The translations under genes and the position numbers were made by a program. From BM003 sp963783695 (GTDB taxonomy: Bacteria > Pseudomonadota > Gammaproteobacteria > Steroidobacterales > BM003), in assembly GCA_963783695.1 (NCBI GenBank), contig CAWAOM010000001.1, positions 62,001 to 126,000 on the forward strand: a stretch of 64,000 nucleotides of DNA, written 5' to 3'. Positions 1 to 7,980 of the stretch are shown here, in pieces. The notes beneath the pieces are model-generated. The model did no database searches. It was not told the DNA's origin and saw only the letters and a program-made list of their open reading frames with translations. Position 1 is the stretch's first letter, and every line of letters begins with the position of its first letter.

Positions 1-293
1 TTGCAGTCTTGCAGGATATAAGCAACCTGGGCGGGTTTTAGCAACGGGTTAACCGGAACGAAAACGCCTCCGGCATGTGCCGTGCCGAAAAATGCGGTAA
101 CCGTCTCGAACGTCTTTGGCAGATAGACCGCAACCCGGTCCGTGGCTCCGAGGTCGGCGGCACGGACGGCGCTCGCGAACGCGCTGACCCTTGACGCGAG
201 ATCGTCATAGGACAGCGTGTCTGCCCTTAGAGCCAGCGCCTGCTGATCGGGATTTCGATGCGCGCTGTCTAACAGTAATTCATGAACCAGCAT
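1..293 (-). CDS. Acyl-CoA ligase (AMP-forming), exosortase A-associated, 5' part only
   Basis: Only the first 97 codons are inside the window; the gene runs off the left edge. The translation begins MLVHELLLDSAHRNPDQ and contains VAVYLPKTFETV and GGVFVPVNPLLKPAQ, the N-terminal Rossmann-like part of ANL-superfamily adenylate-forming enzymes. The wording is very close to the acyl-CoA ligase subfamily that accompanies exosortase A/PEP-CTERM loci (TIGR03098 type). The AMP-binding and catalytic motifs lie outside the window, so activity cannot be judged. Such enzymes activate a carboxylic acid as an acyl-adenylate and then a CoA or carrier thioester; the substrate in these loci is unknown. It is divergent from the beta-helix gene at 469. 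The PqqD/HprK-like genes nearby and the PEP-CTERM protein at 40609 support the assignment. Confidence 0.82.
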   Translation of the reverse strand, partial: MLVHELLLDSAHRNPDQQALALRADTLSYDDLASRVSAFASAVRAADLGATDRVAVYLPKTFETVTAFFGTAHAGGVFVPVNPLLKPAQVAYILQDC

Positions 294-468
294 TGAGCCG
301 CCTGCATCCTGCTAAGTTGGCGTAATTTAAAGAAGAAATGGAATTATTTTTGGTGATCCGAAGCATACAATGCGGAATCTAACAGAAGTATGGCGCAGCG
401 CACAGATTTGCGATCGCTGCGAAATAGGCGAAAGCTATGGGCTGGTGGGGAAAAGAGGCATCGGAATT

Positions 469-1647
469 ATGACAAATCGAGCAGTTCCGGTTCTTGCGGC
501 ATACGCGATATTGCTGATTGCCGTGTTTGTGCCGACAACAACGACAGCCGGCACGCTGCGGGTCGGTTCGGGAGAAGCCTACACGGTCCCGAGCGCTGCG
601 GCGAAAGTGGCGAAAGACGGGGATACGATCGAGATCATGGCCGGGACCTACACCGGAGACGTGGCGGTGTGGAAACAGGACAATCTCACCCTGCGCGGCA
701 TCGGCAACGTCGAAATCAACGCGGCGGGCAAGAACGCCAGGGGTATGGGCATCTGGGTGATTTCCGGCGACAACGTCCGGGTCGAGAACATAGCTTTGTC
801 CGGAGCGCGCGTTCGCGACAAGAATGGTGCGGGAATACGCCTGCTTGGCGCTAACCTGCTCGTCCGGAATTGCCGCTTCATCGATAATGAGAATGGCATC
901 CTTGCCGGCCGGACCAAGAGAAACAAAGGCGACAGCGAGATTGTCATTGAAGATTCGTTGTTCGAGAGAAATGGTCACAGCAGCGGCCGGGCGCACGGCA
1001 TCTATGTCGGCAACGTTGCGCGTCTGACCATCCGCGGCAGCGTGTTCAGTCAGACGCACACGGGCCACCATATCAAGTCGCGGGCACGAGATAGTCGCAT
1101 CATGTTCAACCGCATCGACGATGGCGAAAGCGGCGATGCGAGTTACCTGGTCGATTTTCCGCAGGGCGGCAGGGCGTTCCTGGTCGGCAACGTGCTGTAC
1201 CAGGGGCCGAATGCGCGCAACAATGGCATGGTGTCCTTTGGCGCCGAGAAAAATCCGCACTCCGATAGCGTTTTGTTTGTCGTCAACAATACTTTTGTCA
1301 CAGATCGTGCGAACAGCGTATTCTTGAAGATCCGGCACTCGCCGTCCACTTTGTCCGTGGTCAACAATATTTTTGCGGGGAACGGTGAACTCGGTGCAGC
1401 GGAGATCGATGTCACCGATAACCTTCGGGTGATTTCACCAGTGGATTCCCCGTTCGTTGCGTGGAAGGAGGGCGATTTCTCGCTCGCCGCGGATGCCACA
1501 GCCATAGACTCGGGCCGCGAGATCGAGGATTTCGAGGGGGTATCGCTTACGCCTGTGCTGGAAGTCCAGAGAGTTCGGGGCACGGCGCCGCGCCCGACAA
1601 TCGGGCCGATCGATCTCGGTGCGTTCGAGTATCGCAGCGCGAACTGA
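469..1647 (+). CDS. Secreted right-handed beta-helix repeat protein
   Basis: A 392-residue exported protein. The start at 469 gives a signal peptide (MTNRAVPVL, then a hydrophobic core ending in TTTTAGT) and is preceded by an AAGAGG-like ribosome site; an upstream in-frame ATG at 370 would add 33 residues that look untranslated. Residues from about 35 to 330 are a series of short strands with repeated small/hydrophobic/Asn patterns (NLTLRGIGNVEIN, NVRVENIALSG, NLLVRNCRFIDNENGI, SEIVIEDSLFERNG), typical of a right-handed parallel beta-helix of the pectate-lyase/polysaccharide-binding kind. The C-terminus (PTIGPIDLGAFEY) is a common ending of secreted beta-helix proteins. No catalytic residues can be assigned, so polysaccharide binding or lysis is only a family-level expectation. 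It converges with the nucleotidyltransferase gene with four bases between the stops. Confidence 0.82.
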   Translation: MTNRAVPVLAAYAILLIAVFVPTTTTAGTLRVGSGEAYTVPSAAAKVAKDGDTIEIMAGTYTGDVAVWKQDNLTLRGIGNVEINAAGKNARGMGIWVISGDNVRVENIALSGARVRDKNGAGIRLLGANLLVRNCRFIDNENGILAGRTKRNKGDSEIVIEDSLFERNGHSSGRAHGIYVGNVARLTIRGSVFSQTHTGHHIKSRARDSRIMFNRIDDGESGDASYLVDFPQGGRAFLVGNVLYQGPNARNNGMVSFGAEKNPHSDSVLFVVNNTFVTDRANSVFLKIRHSPSTLSVVNNIFAGNGELGAAEIDVTDNLRVISPVDSPFVAWKEGDFSLAADATAIDSGREIEDFEGVSLTPVLEVQRVRGTAPRPTIGPIDLGAFEYRSAN

Positions 1648-1651
1648 TGTA

Positions 1652-2752
1652 TCAGCCGTCGTAGCTCTTTTTTGGCTCGGCCATGCGCAACATTGTTTTG
1701 TGCGCAAGATGCGGGAGCAAAAGCCGTAGTGGCATGCGAAGCAGGTGGGCGCGGGTCTCGGCAAGGGTGTCAGCAATAGTATTCTCGCGCCCAGTGTCAT
1801 CGATTCGGGAGCGCAGAATCTGGTGCTGGACGAGGTATTCCATCATTCGGCGCTTCAGCCCGCCCGGTCTCCATGTCTGTGCCCGTTCCAGCACCGATTC
1901 CGGCATGGCGGTCGCGAGGGCGCGATGGCAGGTGTCCAGAGCGTAATAGAGAGGGTGCGTCAGGCCCAATTGCTCGGCGCGGTCGGCTAGCGATTGCCAG
2001 TACCGGCTGTCGCGGCCGAAATCGGCGAACAGTGCATCGAGGTCGAGTAAATCGCGTAAACCGTGTTCGAACGCGCCATCGTGGAACAGGTGAACCGCGG
2101 AATGCAGCGTCATATCGGCCGGGCCAAGGACCATGAATCGCTGGTCCCCGATCGGTACCGCTCCCTCCAGCAATGCGGACGCGTCGACCTTGAGTTTGCC
2201 GGTCAGCGGCAGGATGTTGTGATGGACGTCGATCTCGGTACGTCGCATCTGATGGCGCATTGGCGGCAATTCATGCATCCAGCGCCGGTAATAGCGCTGG
2301 TCGTAGGGGTCCGGTTTGACGTGCTGCCAGCCTTCCGACAATAAAGCGGCTTCAACCGCACGCAGGTGTTCGCGCGCGACGAGAATATCGATATCGGACA
2401 CCAGTCGTCCGAGCGAAACGGGCAGGTCGGCGCCGAGGTAGGCCGCACCTTTCAAGAGAATCACCGGAAAGCTGCATCGCCGCAATGCATACCCGATTCT
2501 GTCGGTTTCCCAGCGGATCATGCGCCGATGCTGCGCCGCCGTGGCCTTACTGGCGGTCAGCATGTCCTGGATTTTTGCCGGCAGCGACGCGGTAATATCT
2601 AGCTGATCGAGCTGCATTGCGAAGCGGCCGAGAAGCCCTTCGCGGCGGGAAGCGCGGAGGAAAAAATCCCATTCCGCGGCCGAGCGGTCCCGAGCGCCAC
2701 CGGGGTCGATTTGCATCTGAAGCCAGCGGGGTAGCGAAAAAGTAGTTTGCAT
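1652..2752 (-). CDS. Nucleotidyltransferase family protein of exosortase/polysaccharide loci
   Basis: A 366-residue soluble protein of the uncharacterised nucleotidyltransferase family (NTP_transf_5, PF14907) often found in exosortase A and polysaccharide clusters. The core motif is visible as LLKGAAYLGADLPVSLGRL followed by VSDIDILV, where the Asp-x-Asp pair would bind the metal and nucleotide, then a long helical C-terminal half. I chose the ATG at 2752 because the conserved helix WDFFLRASRREGLLGRF begins about 25 residues later; a start at 2860 is possible but adds a sequence of non-coding character. No strong Shine-Dalgarno is visible. Substrate unknown. It faces away from the Tat-signal/PqqD/HprK genes, whereas in many related loci the nucleotidyltransferase follows the HprK-like gene on the same strand. 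Confidence 0.8.
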   Translation of the reverse strand: MQTTFSLPRWLQMQIDPGGARDRSAAEWDFFLRASRREGLLGRFAMQLDQLDITASLPAKIQDMLTASKATAAQHRRMIRWETDRIGYALRRCSFPVILLKGAAYLGADLPVSLGRLVSDIDILVAREHLRAVEAALLSEGWQHVKPDPYDQRYYRRWMHELPPMRHQMRRTEIDVHHNILPLTGKLKVDASALLEGAVPIGDQRFMVLGPADMTLHSAVHLFHDGAFEHGLRDLLDLDALFADFGRDSRYWQSLADRAEQLGLTHPLYYALDTCHRALATAMPESVLERAQTWRPGGLKRRMMEYLVQHQILRSRIDDTGRENTIADTLAETRAHLLRMPLRLLLPHLAHKTMLRMAEPKKSYDG

Positions 2753-2978
2753 TGATTTTCGGCGTGGCTCGAGTGGCGTGTGAATCCCGGCGCTTGCGGC
2801 GAGGCTGGATATCGTAATAGTGAGAGTGTACTCTAAGGCGCTGGCATAAACCGCTGACACGGGCGGGAAAAACCATTTACAAGATTAAGTTAAATGGCCT
2901 TATGTTGGTAATCTTTTGCGGTCTATACTTAGAGCTCGGCACCTTTTGGAAATTCGACCGGGCAGAAGAAGAACAGGG

Positions 2979-3626
2979 ATGAATAAAAAAACAGTCTCAG
3001 AACAACCGGTTACGCCGGGCGAAAAATCTACTGATCAGGCGGTCGACAAACGTCGGCGCAGCCTTTTGACGGCGGGTGCGGCAGCGCCTGCGGTTTTGAC
3101 ACTGACACCGGTGTCTGCCGCGGCGGGAAGCATCACCGAGTGCGTTGCCAACCAGAAAGAGCAGCCTAAGAACATGTTCTCCAAGTGGAAGGACAAGTGG
3201 GCGCGTCAGGAAGTCAAGGCATTCTGGGTGCAGCGCGACAGCGGTCTGAAAGGCGACCAGCGGGCGGCGCGGCTCAAGCCGGAAGGCGCCAAGGCTGAAG
3301 CTTTCGAGCGCAGCGTTCCTATGAAGGGCGGTGATATGGTCGGCGGGACCGACCCCGATGATGCATTTTTGTTGATTGACTTCGACAGGTTTGCTTCGGA
3401 TCTGGACGGAAACCGCTGGTCGAAGGGCTTCCGCGACTCCTTTGTGAGTCCGCTGGGCGATTCCTACACCAGAACCTGGGTAGAAGAGAAACGCTTTGCC
3501 ATCATTTATGTGACGGACGACGGCCGGATTCTCGGCATCGGTCCTGAACACGCCGATTCCGGTAGGGCGGTTATGTTGTCTTGCTGGAGTTCGGTTGCCG
3601 AGGCCGCTGCGAAGCAAGTCTGGTAA
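2979..3626 (+). CDS. Exported protein with twin-arginine-like signal, exosortase-accessory locus
   Basis: A 215-residue protein with a long polar N-region and KRRRSLLTAGAAAPAVLTL at about residues 24-42, followed by PVSAAA: a twin-arginine-type signal with a likely cleavage site. The ATG at 2979 has AACAGGG immediately upstream; an in-frame ATG at 2916 is disfavoured. The mature part is soluble, with one Cys near its N-terminus and one near its C-terminus, and matches no family I can name. It is the first of three plus-strand genes (this, the PqqD-like protein 21 bases on, the HprK-like kinase overlapping that), so it may be a partner or substrate of the kinase pair. A TATACT hexamer at 2924-2929 could be a -10 element, without a convincing -35. 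Function unknown. Confidence 0.75.
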   Translation: MNKKTVSEQPVTPGEKSTDQAVDKRRRSLLTAGAAAPAVLTLTPVSAAAGSITECVANQKEQPKNMFSKWKDKWARQEVKAFWVQRDSGLKGDQRAARLKPEGAKAEAFERSVPMKGGDMVGGTDPDDAFLLIDFDRFASDLDGNRWSKGFRDSFVSPLGDSYTRTWVEEKRFAIIYVTDDGRILGIGPEHADSGRAVMLSCWSSVAEAAAKQVW

Positions 3627-3647
3627 GCCTCTCCTGTAGTCGGTATC

Positions 3648-3971
3648 TTGGGCGTTGCCGTGGCCGACGTCGGTTTCAATGTGTTTACTTCCCGCTGGTA
3701 CAGTCCCGGTGCTTCTCATTGGCGACTCGGCAACTGGCCGGGCGCGGAAGAATTTGTGCTATTCGATTGCCGGTCTGGTCAGACTCATTATCTCGCGCCG
3801 CTGGCAGGGGCCGTGCTGGAACTGCTGGCAGATCGGCCGCAGTCGGGCGAAGCCGTCTTTACTGCCTTGTCCGTCGAGGTAGAGAGTAACCAGTTCGAAA
3901 TCCTGCGCGAACAGCTTGCCGATGTGGTGCTGCGGCTGGAAGCGGCCGGGCTGGCGGATCAATGGCGCTGA
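3648..3971 (+). CDS. PqqD-like peptide chaperone of the HPr-rel-A system
   Basis: A 107-residue PqqD-fold protein of the type paired with HprK-related kinase A (TIGR04353-like). The recognisable core is EEFVLFDCRSGQTHYLAPLAGAVLELL followed by a helical segment ending in EAAGLADQW, the winged-helix pattern of PqqD/RiPP-recognition proteins. PqqD relatives hold a leader peptide for a modifying enzyme; what this subfamily binds is not known. The first possible codon is a TTG at 3648; GTG codons at 3660 and 3678 are alternatives, and the conserved core needs only the part from about 3715 on. Its stop overlaps the start of the kinase gene by ten bases, implying coupled expression. Confidence 0.8.
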   Translation: MGVAVADVGFNVFTSRWYSPGASHWRLGNWPGAEEFVLFDCRSGQTHYLAPLAGAVLELLADRPQSGEAVFTALSVEVESNQFEILREQLADVVLRLEAAGLADQWR

Positions 3972-4870
3972 TCTCGGCCGCGCAAACCCGGCGTGACTTT
4001 GTCGATGCCGCCGCCGGACCCGGTGTGTTTTATCGAGTCGGCCCGTTTCAGGTGCATCTGACCACTCCTCTGCGCGAGGTGTCCTCGCTGGTCTACCGTC
4101 TGTACGGCGATTTTGAGCAGGGGGATCCGGCCGACGTCAGCGATTTTCATGTGAACATTTTGCCGGTTCCCGGCGTTCGCAGAATCTGGCGACCGCAAGC
4201 ACGGTTTGTCATCGACGGGAGCAGCCCGTTCGACCCGTTTCCACTCGAGAGTGCCTTTCCGTTGCTCGAGTGGGGAATCAACTGGTGCATCGGCAGCCGC
4301 GCTCAACAGTACCTGGTACTGCACTCGGCCGTGCTCGAGAAGAATGGCAAAGCCATTGTTCTCGCCGCGGAACCGGGGAGTGGCAAGAGCACGCTGGCGG
4401 CCGCATTGATGCTGTCGGGCTGGCGACTGTTTTCCGATGAGTTCGGTTTGATGCGCCCGCACAGTTGCGAATTTGTGCCGGTGCCGCGCACGGTAGCGCT
4501 GAAAAACGAGTCAATCGAAGTGATCCGACGCTTTTCGGATCATGCAGAAATGGGTCCGGAGTTTCCGAAGACGCGAAAAGGGACAGTGGCTCATCTGGCG
4601 GCGTCCGCCGCCAGCGCTGTCGACCTCACACCCGCTCGCCCGGTGCTCGTCGTATTTCCGAAATTCGCGGCGGGTGCAGAGCTTCGTTCACAGCCGCTCG
4701 AGAAGTCTGCCGCATTCATGAAGCTCGCCGGCAATGCGTTTAATTATGCCGAGCAGGGTGAGGCCGGCTTCAGCACCGTCAAAGACATTATCGATAACAG
4801 CGACATTCGCCTGTTGAGGTTTAGTGATCTCGATAGTGCTATCGGGGCTATTTCCGAGTTCGTTGAGTAA
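3962..4870 (+). CDS. HprK-related kinase A
   Basis: A 302-residue P-loop protein related to the C-terminal domain of HPr kinase/phosphorylase (HprK-rel-A, TIGR04352 type). The Walker A motif is AAEPGSGKSTLAAAL around residues 138-152, and FSDEFGLM about 20 residues later is the Walker B-like acidic segment. The N-terminal region (FQVHLTTPLREVSSLVYRLY) matches the conserved start of this subfamily. No HPr or PTS genes are seen here, so the substrate is probably not HPr. The family is found next to exosortase A genes together with the PqqD-like protein and the nucleotidyltransferase, all present here. The ATG at 3962 lies inside the end of the PqqD-like gene. Confidence 0.85.
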   Translation: MALISAAQTRRDFVDAAAGPGVFYRVGPFQVHLTTPLREVSSLVYRLYGDFEQGDPADVSDFHVNILPVPGVRRIWRPQARFVIDGSSPFDPFPLESAFPLLEWGINWCIGSRAQQYLVLHSAVLEKNGKAIVLAAEPGSGKSTLAAALMLSGWRLFSDEFGLMRPHSCEFVPVPRTVALKNESIEVIRRFSDHAEMGPEFPKTRKGTVAHLAASAASAVDLTPARPVLVVFPKFAAGAELRSQPLEKSAAFMKLAGNAFNYAEQGEAGFSTVKDIIDNSDIRLLRFSDLDSAIGAISEFVE

Positions 4871-4966
4871 TTTGTGATCGCCGTTTCGCCTGGCTGATAA
4901 GCCTGGCGTAGGCTGAGTCGGACAAGATCGACCCACAGACTGCTACGGCACAGGGCGGAAGAGACC

Positions 4967-5839
4967 ATGCAAGCGAACACCGACACCGGGCTTTCCTATG
5001 TCCTGACCACAGAGTGTCCGGATGCGACCGGCATCGTCGCGGCCGTGACCAGTTTTATTGCCAGTCAGAACGGACTGATTACCGAGTCAGCGCATTTTCG
5101 TGATCCCTACAAAGACCGTTCTTTGATGCGGACCGAGTTTCGTGGTCCTGATCTGCCACCGTTAAACGAACTCGAGCGGAACTTCGCAGATGTTGCACGA
5201 AAGTTTCAGATGCACTGGAATTTCTTTCCGTCCGGGCAGCGCCCGCGGGTCTTGATCGCGGTATCGAAGCAAGGGCATTGCCTCAACAGTATTCTGCATC
5301 GATCGAGTATGGGCGTGCTGCCGATCGATATTGTCGGCATTGTTTCCAACCACAGAACGCAGGAGAAAATGGCGGGGTGGTATGAAGTTCCCTATCACTA
5401 TCTCCCGATCACGGCGGCCAGCAAGGCGGATCAGGAACAGCGTTTGCTGCAGATCTTCGAAGGGGCTCACAGTGATCTTCTTGTGCTCGCCCGCTATATG
5501 CAGGTTCTGTCGTCGTCCGTGTGCAAAAGGCTGCGCGGCCGATGTATCAATATTCATCACTCGTTCCTGCCCGGTTTCAAAGGTGCGCGTCCCTATCACC
5601 AGGCGTATGCACGTGGCGTGAAAATTATCGGTGCGACCGCGCACTATGTGACGGAGGACCTCGACGAGGGCCCGATCATCGAGCAAGCGGTTGAGCGTGT
5701 CGATCACGCTATGGGTCCGGACAAGCTAATGGAAATCGGGCACGACCTGGAAAGTGTCGTATTGCTGCGCGCGATCCGATGGCACGCGGAGCGCCGGGTG
5801 TTTCAGAGTGGGCCGCGGACGGTAATTCTGCGAGCGTGA
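4967..5839 (+). CDS. purU: Formyltetrahydrofolate deformylase
   Basis: A 290-residue cytosolic enzyme that hydrolyses 10-formyltetrahydrofolate to formate and tetrahydrofolate, balancing one-carbon units and supplying formate for purine synthesis. Residues 8-85 form the N-terminal ACT domain (TTECPDATGIVAAVTSFI); residues 95-285 are the formyltransferase-fold catalytic domain. The catalytic Asn and His lie in CINIHHSFLPGFKGARPYHQ, and the Asp region in HYVTEDLDEGPIIEQ, all intact. Length is normal for PurU. The upstream 96 bases carry no clear regulatory site. It is transcribed away from the regulator gene that ends at 5964; the 124 bases between hold small inverted repeats but no T-run terminator. 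Confidence 0.95.
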   Translation: MQANTDTGLSYVLTTECPDATGIVAAVTSFIASQNGLITESAHFRDPYKDRSLMRTEFRGPDLPPLNELERNFADVARKFQMHWNFFPSGQRPRVLIAVSKQGHCLNSILHRSSMGVLPIDIVGIVSNHRTQEKMAGWYEVPYHYLPITAASKADQEQRLLQIFEGAHSDLLVLARYMQVLSSSVCKRLRGRCINIHHSFLPGFKGARPYHQAYARGVKIIGATAHYVTEDLDEGPIIEQAVERVDHAMGPDKLMEIGHDLESVVLLRAIRWHAERRVFQSGPRTVILRA

Positions 5840-5963
5840 AACGCCCGGCTCAGGATAGCAGCGGGAACCATCGCAAACCGCGATTGCGGCTTGTCCGCGT
5901 TGTCCATTCACTTTCGCGCCACGCTACCGGAGAACACCGGTTCGCGCCGGCGCATAGAGCCGG

Positions 5964-7298
5964 CTAGTTGCGTTTGAATGCCTCGGGCTCGAGACCATGG
6001 CGGTTTAGCAGCTTGTAGAAATCCGTGCGATTGCGTTGCGCGAGTTTTGCCGCACGCGTCACGTTACCGCCCGTGATCTGCAGAATCTGCGTCAGGTAAT
6101 TGCGAATGAACTCATCGCGCGCCTCGGCGAAAGAAGCCAGTGAGTCGCCATCGTCACCCAGGGCCGACTTGACAGCTTCTGCGCTGATCACCGGGCTGGA
6201 CGACAGCGTCGCATTCTGGCGAACGACGTTGTAAAGCTGGCGAATGTTACCCGGCCAGTCCGCCGAGACCAGCATCTCGACGGCCTCCGGCGCGTAGACG
6301 CGTCTCTCGAGATCGGTATCTGCGGCAATCTCGCGCAGAAAATGCTCGGTCAGCAGCGGAATGTCTTCGCGTCTCTCGCCGAGTGACGGAAGCTCGATAT
6401 TGACCACGTTCAGCCGGTAAAAAAGATCCTCGCGGAACTCGCCCTGCGTCATCATTGCTTTCAGGTCGCGATGGGTCGCCGATATGACCCTGACATCGAC
6501 GGGCACGGACGTCGAGCTGCCGACCGGTCTGACCTGGCCCTCCTGCAAAACGCGCAGTAATTTGGCCTGCAGGGCCAGGGGCATGTCGCCGATCTCGTCG
6601 AGTAGCAGTGTCCCACCGTGGGCGGCCTGAAACAGGCCGTCATGACGTCTGGTTGCACCGGTAAACGCGCCTTTTTCGTGCCCGAATAACTCGGATTCGA
6701 GCAGCGTCTCCGCCATTGCCGAACAGTTGATTGCGACAAAGGGGTGGCTTGCGCGGGCGCTGGCGCGATGAATCGCACGAGCCAGGAGTTCTTTCCCGGT
6801 GCCGGATTCGCCCGTGATCATGACGCGGGTGTCGGTTGCTGCAACCATCCGTGCCTGCGACAGCCGTTCGTCCATCACCGCGGATCGGGTGATGATCTCC
6901 TCGTGCCAGTCCTCGCTGTCCGCCGCTGCGCCGGATACCTGCAACGCCCGATTGATGTGATCGAGCAGCTGATCCTTGTCGATCGGCTTGGTGATGAAGC
7001 CGAAGGCTCCTGTCTGGGTAGCTTTCACGGCATCCGGAATCGTCCCGTGTGCGGTCATGATGATTACCCGCAATCCGGCCCAGCGCCGCTGAAGTTCACC
7101 AAGCAGGTCGATGCCGTCCATGCCGTCCATTTTCAGATCTGAGATGACCAGATCGGGATGGTTCCGCGTCGCGGCGTTCAGTGCGGCCATACCGCTTTCC
7201 ACGGCCTCGACATCGTAACCTTCGGTCTTTAGCCGGATCGTGAGAAGTTTCAGCAGTCCCGGGTCGTCATCAACAAGCAGAATCTTTCTTTTGCTCAT
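5964..7298 (-). CDS. glrR: Sigma-54 response regulator GlrR (QseF)
   Basis: A 444-residue NtrC-type activator: receiver domain (MSKRKILLVDDDPGLLKLL; phospho-acceptor Asp in VISDLKMDGMDG), AAA+ domain (GESGTGKE Walker A, intact GAFTGA loop for sigma-54 contact, GTLLLDEIGDMP Walker B), and a C-terminal Fis-type helix-turn-helix (NVTRAAKLAQRNRTDFYKLL). The N-terminal third is extremely close to GlrR. Gene order kinase-lipoprotein-regulator is that of glrK-qseG-glrR in enteric bacteria. I chose the ATG at 7298 because the receiver begins there; 47 further in-frame residues upstream are not GlrR-like. It is 88 bases downstream of the lipoprotein gene, so it may have some independent expression. 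Confidence 0.93.
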   Translation of the reverse strand: MSKRKILLVDDDPGLLKLLTIRLKTEGYDVEAVESGMAALNAATRNHPDLVISDLKMDGMDGIDLLGELQRRWAGLRVIIMTAHGTIPDAVKATQTGAFGFITKPIDKDQLLDHINRALQVSGAAADSEDWHEEIITRSAVMDERLSQARMVAATDTRVMITGESGTGKELLARAIHRASARASHPFVAINCSAMAETLLESELFGHEKGAFTGATRRHDGLFQAAHGGTLLLDEIGDMPLALQAKLLRVLQEGQVRPVGSSTSVPVDVRVISATHRDLKAMMTQGEFREDLFYRLNVVNIELPSLGERREDIPLLTEHFLREIAADTDLERRVYAPEAVEMLVSADWPGNIRQLYNVVRQNATLSSSPVISAEAVKSALGDDGDSLASFAEARDEFIRNYLTQILQITGGNVTRAAKLAQRNRTDFYKLLNRHGLEPEAFKRN

Positions 7299-7386
7299 CG
7301 TCGCGGTACTACTGCGTTCTTGTGTGCCTATTGGTAGCATCACGGCCAGCACCTTTTGCAATCGTGGTTGTGGTAGAGAAACTTCA

Positions 7387-7980
7387 TCAGTTACCCCTGT
7401 CTGCTTCTTCGAGACTACGCTCGATCGTGGCAACCGCATCGAGTTTTGCTTCGGCTTCGGCCAACGCTTTTTGCAGTGCCGCTATTTCAGCCTGTTGCGC
7501 CGCGATCTGTTTTGCATAATTGCGCCGTTCCTGCGCCAGCACACCACTGAGCTGTTCCTGAGTCTGGGCGCGGCCTGTTTCCAGCAACAGTTGTGCCTGG
7601 ACCGCGTTCAGGCCTATGCGGGCGAGGTTGCGTTCGTCAGGTGTCAGCAACGCCGGCTCCGCCAGTACCTGCACCAACAAGCTGCGTGCCTCTGCTGCAT
7701 CGCTTGAAGGATGCGACGGTGTCGCCAGTACGAGTCCATAAGCCAGCGTGTTGGCGACGCTGGGTTCGCTGACGTACGCTTGTTCCGCGTCGTAGTACGC
7801 ATCCGCCTGCAGAGTTGGATCGCCCGATGCAATATTGCCGAGCAGTTCGAGATAACCGCTGGCGTGGCCCGGCAGCGAAGGCTCGGATATTTTTCGTGTC
7901 TTCCACGGCACATCGCTTACGCATCCGCCGAGTCCCGCGAGCGCAATCCAGAGTGCCGCAAATGCAGCTCGTTTACGCAT
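7387..7980 (-). CDS. qseG: QseG-like lipoprotein of the GlrK/GlrR operon
   Basis: A 197-residue outer-membrane-type lipoprotein. MRKRAAFAALWIALAGLGGC is a signal peptide with lipobox LGGC. The middle is helical with repeat-like segments (DPTLQADAYYDAEQAY, SVANTLAYGLVLATP) and the last 60 residues (QEQLSGVLAQERRNYAKQ, then EIAALQKALAEAEAKLDAV) are a strong coiled coil. Position between kinase and regulator matches qseG, whose product modulates the cognate kinase from the outer membrane; the sequence is diverged, so the name rests mainly on synteny and architecture. The ATG at 7980 overlaps the kinase gene's end by eight bases. Confidence 0.75.
   Translation of the reverse strand: MRKRAAFAALWIALAGLGGCVSDVPWKTRKISEPSLPGHASGYLELLGNIASGDPTLQADAYYDAEQAYVSEPSVANTLAYGLVLATPSHPSSDAAEARSLLVQVLAEPALLTPDERNLARIGLNAVQAQLLLETGRAQTQEQLSGVLAQERRNYAKQIAAQQAEIAALQKALAEAEAKLDAVATIERSLEEADRGN

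Noticed and set aside
2896..2920. Possible sigma-54 promoter upstream of the Tat-signal gene
   Set aside because: TTGGTAATCTTTTGC has only nine bases between GG and GC, and the overlapping alternative lacks GC at -12; both miss a strict requirement.
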